A program made the position numbers and the translations under genes. Source: Oenanthe sinensis (Eukaryota > Streptophyta > Magnoliopsida > Apiales > Apiaceae). From it: a stretch of DNA of 64,000 nt. Positions 60,097 to 64,000 of the stretch are shown here, in pieces. Each line of letters opens with the position of its first letter. Positions within the stretch are counted from its first letter, which is position 1. Under the pieces are notes generated by a model. That model worked only from the letters and a program-made list of their open reading frames with translations. It was not told the origin of the DNA and did not search any database. The stretch is taken from assembly GCA_028671895.1 (NCBI GenBank), contig JAPMAC010000197.1, positions 1,679,001 through 1,743,000 on the forward strand. The letters run 5' to 3'.

Positions 60097-61055
60097 TTAG
60101 CCATTGTTTAACATCCCTAGTTCACTAACCAGCTTTGAGAAAGTGACTTCATCAAGTGGTTTCGTGAAGATGTCGGCTAATTGATCTTCCGTGGGTACAA
60201 AATGTAACACCACAGTTCCATTCATGACATGCTCTCGGATAAAATGATACCTTATGTCAATGTGCTTGGTTCGCGAATGTTGTACAGGATTGTTGGAAAT
60301 AGCTATAGCACTTGTGTTGTCGCAGAAAATTGGAATTTTGTTCAACGCAAGTCCATAGTCATTTAGCTGATTCCTTATCCACAAGATTTGTGCACAACAG
60401 TTACCTGCCGCAATGTATTCTGCTTCGGCTGTCGAGGTAGATACCGAGTGCTGTTTCTTGCTATACCAGGAGATCAATCGTCTTCCTAGAAACTGACAGC
60501 TTCCAGAAGTACTTTTCCTGTCCATCCTGCACCCTGCATAATCTGAATCTGTATAGCCTATTAGTTCAAAGCCTGTATCTTTAGGGTACCAAATTCCAAG
60601 ATTTGGTGTACGCTTTAGATATCTAAAAATTCGTTTAACGGCTATTAGATGAGATTCTCTAGGGTCAGATTGAAACCTTGCACATAAGCAAGTTGCAAAT
60701 ATTATATCGGGTCTACTAGCAGTTAGATATAACAATGAGCCTATCATACCTCTGTAGCTTGTGATGTCAACTTTCTTGCCAGTTTCATCTTTGTCAAGTT
60801 TGGTGGCTGTTGGCATTGGGGTTTTTGCCGGTGAAGAATCTTCTAGACTGTATTTTCTTAGAAGATCTCTTACATACTTTGATTGGCAAATAAAAATCTC
60901 ATCCTCCTTTTGCTTTACTTGCAGTCCAAGGAAGAAAGACAGCTCACCCATCATGCTCATTTCATACCTGCTCTGCATTAACTTAGCAAATCTTTTGCAC
61001 AAATTTTCGTTAGTAGAACCAAATATAATATCGTCAACATAAACTTGGACAAATA
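60097..61055 (-). pseudogene. E4 pol remnant: second half of RT, RNase H
   Basis: Reading starts at LFVQVYVDD, directly fused to the LTR remnant, and is fully open for about 310 codons: MMGELSFFLGLQVKQKEDE, SRPDIIFATCLCARFQ, IGYTDSDYAGCRMDRKSTS, AEAEYIAAGNCCAQILWI, HIDIRYHFIREHVMNG, ADIFTKPLDEVT. No stop interrupts it, although without the fingers and palm start it cannot be an active RT. The lack of decay suggests the internal deletion or the element itself is fairly young. Confidence 0.92.
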
Positions 61056-61081
61056 GGCCTTGTCATATGCCTTTCAAGGAT

Positions 61082-63492
61082 ACCCCTATTCATGTGACCA
61101 CTAGTCTCCTTTCTCAGCCACCTCTTATTTCTGTAGGCCATTGTGTGTTGAGCCTTTCTAGTGAGTCTGAGGTAAAAAGTGTGGAAAACAGAATTAATGA
61201 GAGGCAGACACTGGATCTGGCAAAAGGAGAGGTAGAATTGAGAAAGAAGTTAGTTACTTCTAGTGAGCAACATCTAACTCTTAAAAGTTATGATATGTGT
61301 GATGTGAGAAGTAATGAGATTACTTTAAAAAATCAGAGTGATTTAGGTTGTTCTGTTACTTTTGCAGGTACTCAGAGTTTACCTGTTCTTGTGAACTCTG
61401 ATGCTGTGTTAAACTCTGACCAAGTCATAAACTCTGATGGGACGAACATAGACTCTGATGATGTGATTTTTGCTGATGAAGAAGTCACAGATCTATCAAA
61501 TCCCTACGCACAAAGATATAACACCAAGAAGTGGCATGTTAATACACATGATGCTCATGAGAGATTAAGGATGTATTATACTGATTATATGGTGGTGGAC
61601 AATCTCAAAGGACAAATTGAAGCTGATCTAGATGCAGAAGGGATTTCTCTTCCATAACAAGGTCATCAAATGAAGATTTTTTTACATCTCACAGACAATC
61701 CATTTGGGATTCATCTTGGAAGTTTCCTGATAGAGAAATTTCATGGCCTCGTGTTCTTGCTTTAATCAATAAAGCTGACAAGGAAATTTCCTCTAGTGAA
61801 CTAAAGACAATTCTGAAAGCCTCTACTATAATGTCCAAAGGACTTCAACATGAAGTTAATGACCTGAAGACATCTGTCAACAAGAATTCTGTTCTTATTG
61901 AAACTGTTGTTTCCACTTCTCAACATTCTCTGGAAGCAAAAATCCAAACTGTCTCCACCAAACAGGTTGCATTGGAAGCTAAAGTGGATATTCTTTCTAC
62001 TTCTGTTAGTTCTATGCAGGGAATGCTACATACTATTGTTGAACTTCTTACTGTCAAACGTGATGTCAGAAAGGGGGAGAAGGGTTCAAACAAATGCAAG
62101 GAGGATGTAATTATCAACTCTGACAAACCTGATAATGAAGATCAAGGGAGTCATAAGGATGGGAAGCAAACTCTGAAGCAGCATACTCTGATTGGACAAA
62201 CTCTGACAACCTCACAAACTCTGACGACATCAAAGACTGATATAAACTCTGACAAGCAAACTCTGATAGAAGCTGACTTGGAATTTGCAAAGAAACTTGA
62301 AGAAGAAGAGAAGCCTGAGAAGATTGAAGAACAAAATCTAAAAGATGCAGAACTGGCAAAGAAAATTTTTGAAGAAGAACATCCAGGAATGGATCCAGTT
62401 GCTGTGGAAGCTGAATTGAAGAAGTCTGGAATTGTTAGTGCTCAAGTCCAGAAAAAGCAAAGAAGTATAAAGAAAGGTCCAATTCAGAAAAAGATACTTG
62501 CTCAACACAAGAAACTAGAATCTAAGCTTATTCAAATCAAAAATGTTGATACTCCTAAGCCAGTTACTCAATCAAAACCAGTTTCAGAAATTCAAACAAG
62601 ATCATCTGCAAGAATTCAACAAAAAGCTCCAACTAAACCATAGACACCTCTCACTATGCAAGGAACAACATTTCTACCTGGTGGATATAGTTTTGATGAT
62701 GAAGAAGAAGAACATCAACAATCTCTGATAAGGAAAAAAAAGTCAGATCCTCTGTGGACTAAAACTCAAAGTCTGATTCTCAATGTCAGACTTGGTAAAA
62801 ACAAAGGAGGCATTGGTGATTCACATGCTAAAGTTTATAAGGGTAAAACAAATATTTTCAGTGATCCTCTTCCTTTAAAGCACAATCCTAAGGAAGATTT
62901 GACACAAGAGCATCTTGACAAATTGATATCAGTCAACATAGTAAAAGACATTTTTGATGGAGCTCAAGCAAATGAGAAGCTTCTATATTTTCTAGAAGAT
63001 GGGAGAGTTTTGAAGATTGCTGAAGAAAATCTGATTGATAAAGCATCTAAAGAACTTGAACATGTTCTATATCTACTCAATGATGAAAATGAAGCAACTT
63101 CTAGGTGGAGGAAAATAATTGAATGAGTGATTGTTGAAAAGAAGAAGAATGAAAGGTTAATGATGATAAAATCTGAAGATTATGAGCTGGGATATACACT
63201 TGAAGATGGCACCAGAAGAGCTATGAGAAAGGGGGATGCAAAGGTCAAGATGGTGTTAGGGATGCCTACACTAATTTTAAATCCTGATGGAATGAAGACT
63301 TGTTGTATTGCTTTGGATGAAAGAATGGATAGATCATCTATCTATGCTTTGAGGGCTGCTATCTATCAAATAGATGATTCTTCTGAGGACATGAAGGAAT
63401 TGAAGGAGAAGATGGTTGATCTTCTGAAAGCTGCTGAAGACAAACTTCTAAGTCAGTTTCTGAAAGATGACTTTTCGCACAGAAGAATATGA
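61082..63492 (+). pseudogene. E3 accessory gene, 3' half
   Basis: Continues the frame broken by E4 (TPIHVTTSLLSQPPL), open to TAA at 61655-61657. A one-base shift follows, then coding-like reading with DFFTSHRQSIWDSSWKFPD and LALINKADKEISSSEL to 62643. A helical region (61831-62100) is followed by QTLTTSQTLTTSKTDINSDK, which is motif DNA read in two frames. The C-terminal part has KVYKGKTNIFSDPLPL, LEHVLYLLNDENEATSRW and, after a stop at 63124, YTLEDGTRRAMRKGDAKVK and ALRAAIYQIDD to 63492. Together with 51640-53783 the gene would have about 1,500 codons. No known function. Confidence 0.75.
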
Positions 63493-63592
63493 GTTAAACA
63501 TGACAAACAAACACTGATGCATTTGTCTTGTATTTCTGACATCATAAGTGAAATTCATGTTTTAATTCTTAAAGCATAAATTGGGAGAGATT

Positions 63593-64000
63593 GTTAGGAA
63601 TGCAAACACTAATGATTGTCAGAGAATATCATATCAGAGTTTATGCTGACGTCATCAGAGTTTATGAAGCTGTCGGGCAGAGTTTACTCTACCAGAGAAT
63701 ACTCAAACAGACAACCGACAGAGTTTAGCTTCAGAGTTTATCATAAAAGGAAACAGACAAATCAGAATCTGATTTGGATAGTAAGAAAGAATTTTAATGC
63801 AAGACTAATTACCTTATGAAAGCTATTCTTATCATAATCTGTTTTGTAATTGAATTATAATTGTGTCTATATAAACACAGAGATAGGTTATAATCAAACA
63901 CACGTTTTCCAGCATTATTATTTGTAACCTAGCAGCTCTTAAGAATAAATAACTTCTTGAGAGAGTTTTGTAACATATTCATTATCTTTAATATAAAAGA
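63593..64000 (+). mobile_element. E3 3' LTR (cut by the window edge)
   Basis: Preceded by AAATTGGGAGAGAT, a weak purine tract. Starts TGTTAGGAATGCAAACACTA and matches the 5' LTR (44909 on) with about 15 differences in 408 bp, including the TGACGTCA palindrome and the TATA box. The last 95 bp or so lie beyond the window. Confidence 0.93.

Larger units (their letters stand above)
53784..61076 (-). mobile_element. E4: Sirevirus-like element with large internal deletion, nested in E3
   Basis: Minus strand, right to left: 28 bp of 5' LTR start (61076-61049), a direct jump into RT, RNase H, motif spacer, accessory gene, purine tract (about 55200-55187) and 3' LTR. It is flanked by AGGAT duplications. 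The 5' LTR body, gag, protease, integrase and the first half of RT are gone. The accessory gene is the least damaged of the four. The private motif is AAGTCATACCGA (plus strand TCGGTATGACTT). Confidence 0.9.
44909..64000 (+). mobile_element. E3: Sirevirus-like Ty1-copia element, split by E4 and continuing past the window
   Basis: Order: 5' LTR, PBS, gag, protease, integrase, RT, RNase H, motif spacer, accessory gene (interrupted by E4 at 53784-61076), purine tract, 3' LTR (cut by the window edge). Without E4 the element would be about 11.8 kb. The two LTRs differ at roughly 4% of positions by eye, so it is older than E5. The private motif is AAACTCTGA. Confidence 0.92.

Noticed and set aside
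51640..63492. The accessory gene as a retroviral-type envelope
   Set aside because: No signal peptide, cleavage site or membrane anchor could be seen in any of the four versions; they look like soluble, partly coiled-coil, possibly nuclear proteins.

Overview
The window looks like nuclear DNA of a flowering plant, probably a eudicot. It has spliced plant genes with GT-AG introns, a nuclear copy of plastid psaB, AT-rich intergenic DNA, and above all nested LTR retrotransposons whose primer-binding sites match the initiator-Met tRNA. I could not fix the species. All calls come from reading by eye; nothing was aligned or searched.

Layout. 1-10,740 is the gene-bearing left flank. It holds the 5' exons of a GONST5/UDP-GalT1-type nucleotide-sugar transporter (minus strand, with a plastid psaB fragment in its third intron), a 2.5 kb stretch that ends like a retrotransposon LTR, a small MITE, the last four exons of an unrecognised gene, and a decayed fragment of a CRWN/NMCP nuclear-lamina gene. 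From about 11,460 to the right edge almost everything is LTR retrotransposon. There are four different Ty1-copia elements of Sirevirus (SIRE/Maximus) type, here called E1-E4, and one Ty3-gypsy element, E5.

Nesting. E2 (minus strand, 19,721-43,568) is the oldest host element. E5 (plus, 25,675-39,228, target duplication GAAAT) sits in its protease/integrase region, and E1 (plus, 5'-truncated, ending 19,720) sits in its 3' accessory gene. Separately, E3 (plus, 44,909 to beyond the edge) is split by E4 (minus, 53,784-61,076, target duplication AGGAT). E4 has lost its 5' LTR, gag, protease, integrase and half of RT. All carry in-frame stops, mostly explicable by C-to-T change, so none looks autonomous now.

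Most interesting. Each of the four copia elements carries a long accessory gene after pol (about 1,200-1,500 codons), in the same place and with one shared N-terminal domain. Each element also carries its own private 9-12 bp motif, repeated many times in its LTR, in the spacer just upstream of the accessory gene and, in three of them, in low-complexity coding linkers. The motifs are TC[A/G]ATGGATA (E1), TTGACAGTA (E2), AAACTCTGA (E3) and AAGTCATACCGA (E4). The arrangement recalls the VANDAL/VANC anti-silencing systems, in which a transposon protein recognises its own family's short dispersed motif. I propose, as inference only, that the accessory proteins are self-recognising regulators with co-evolving binding sites.
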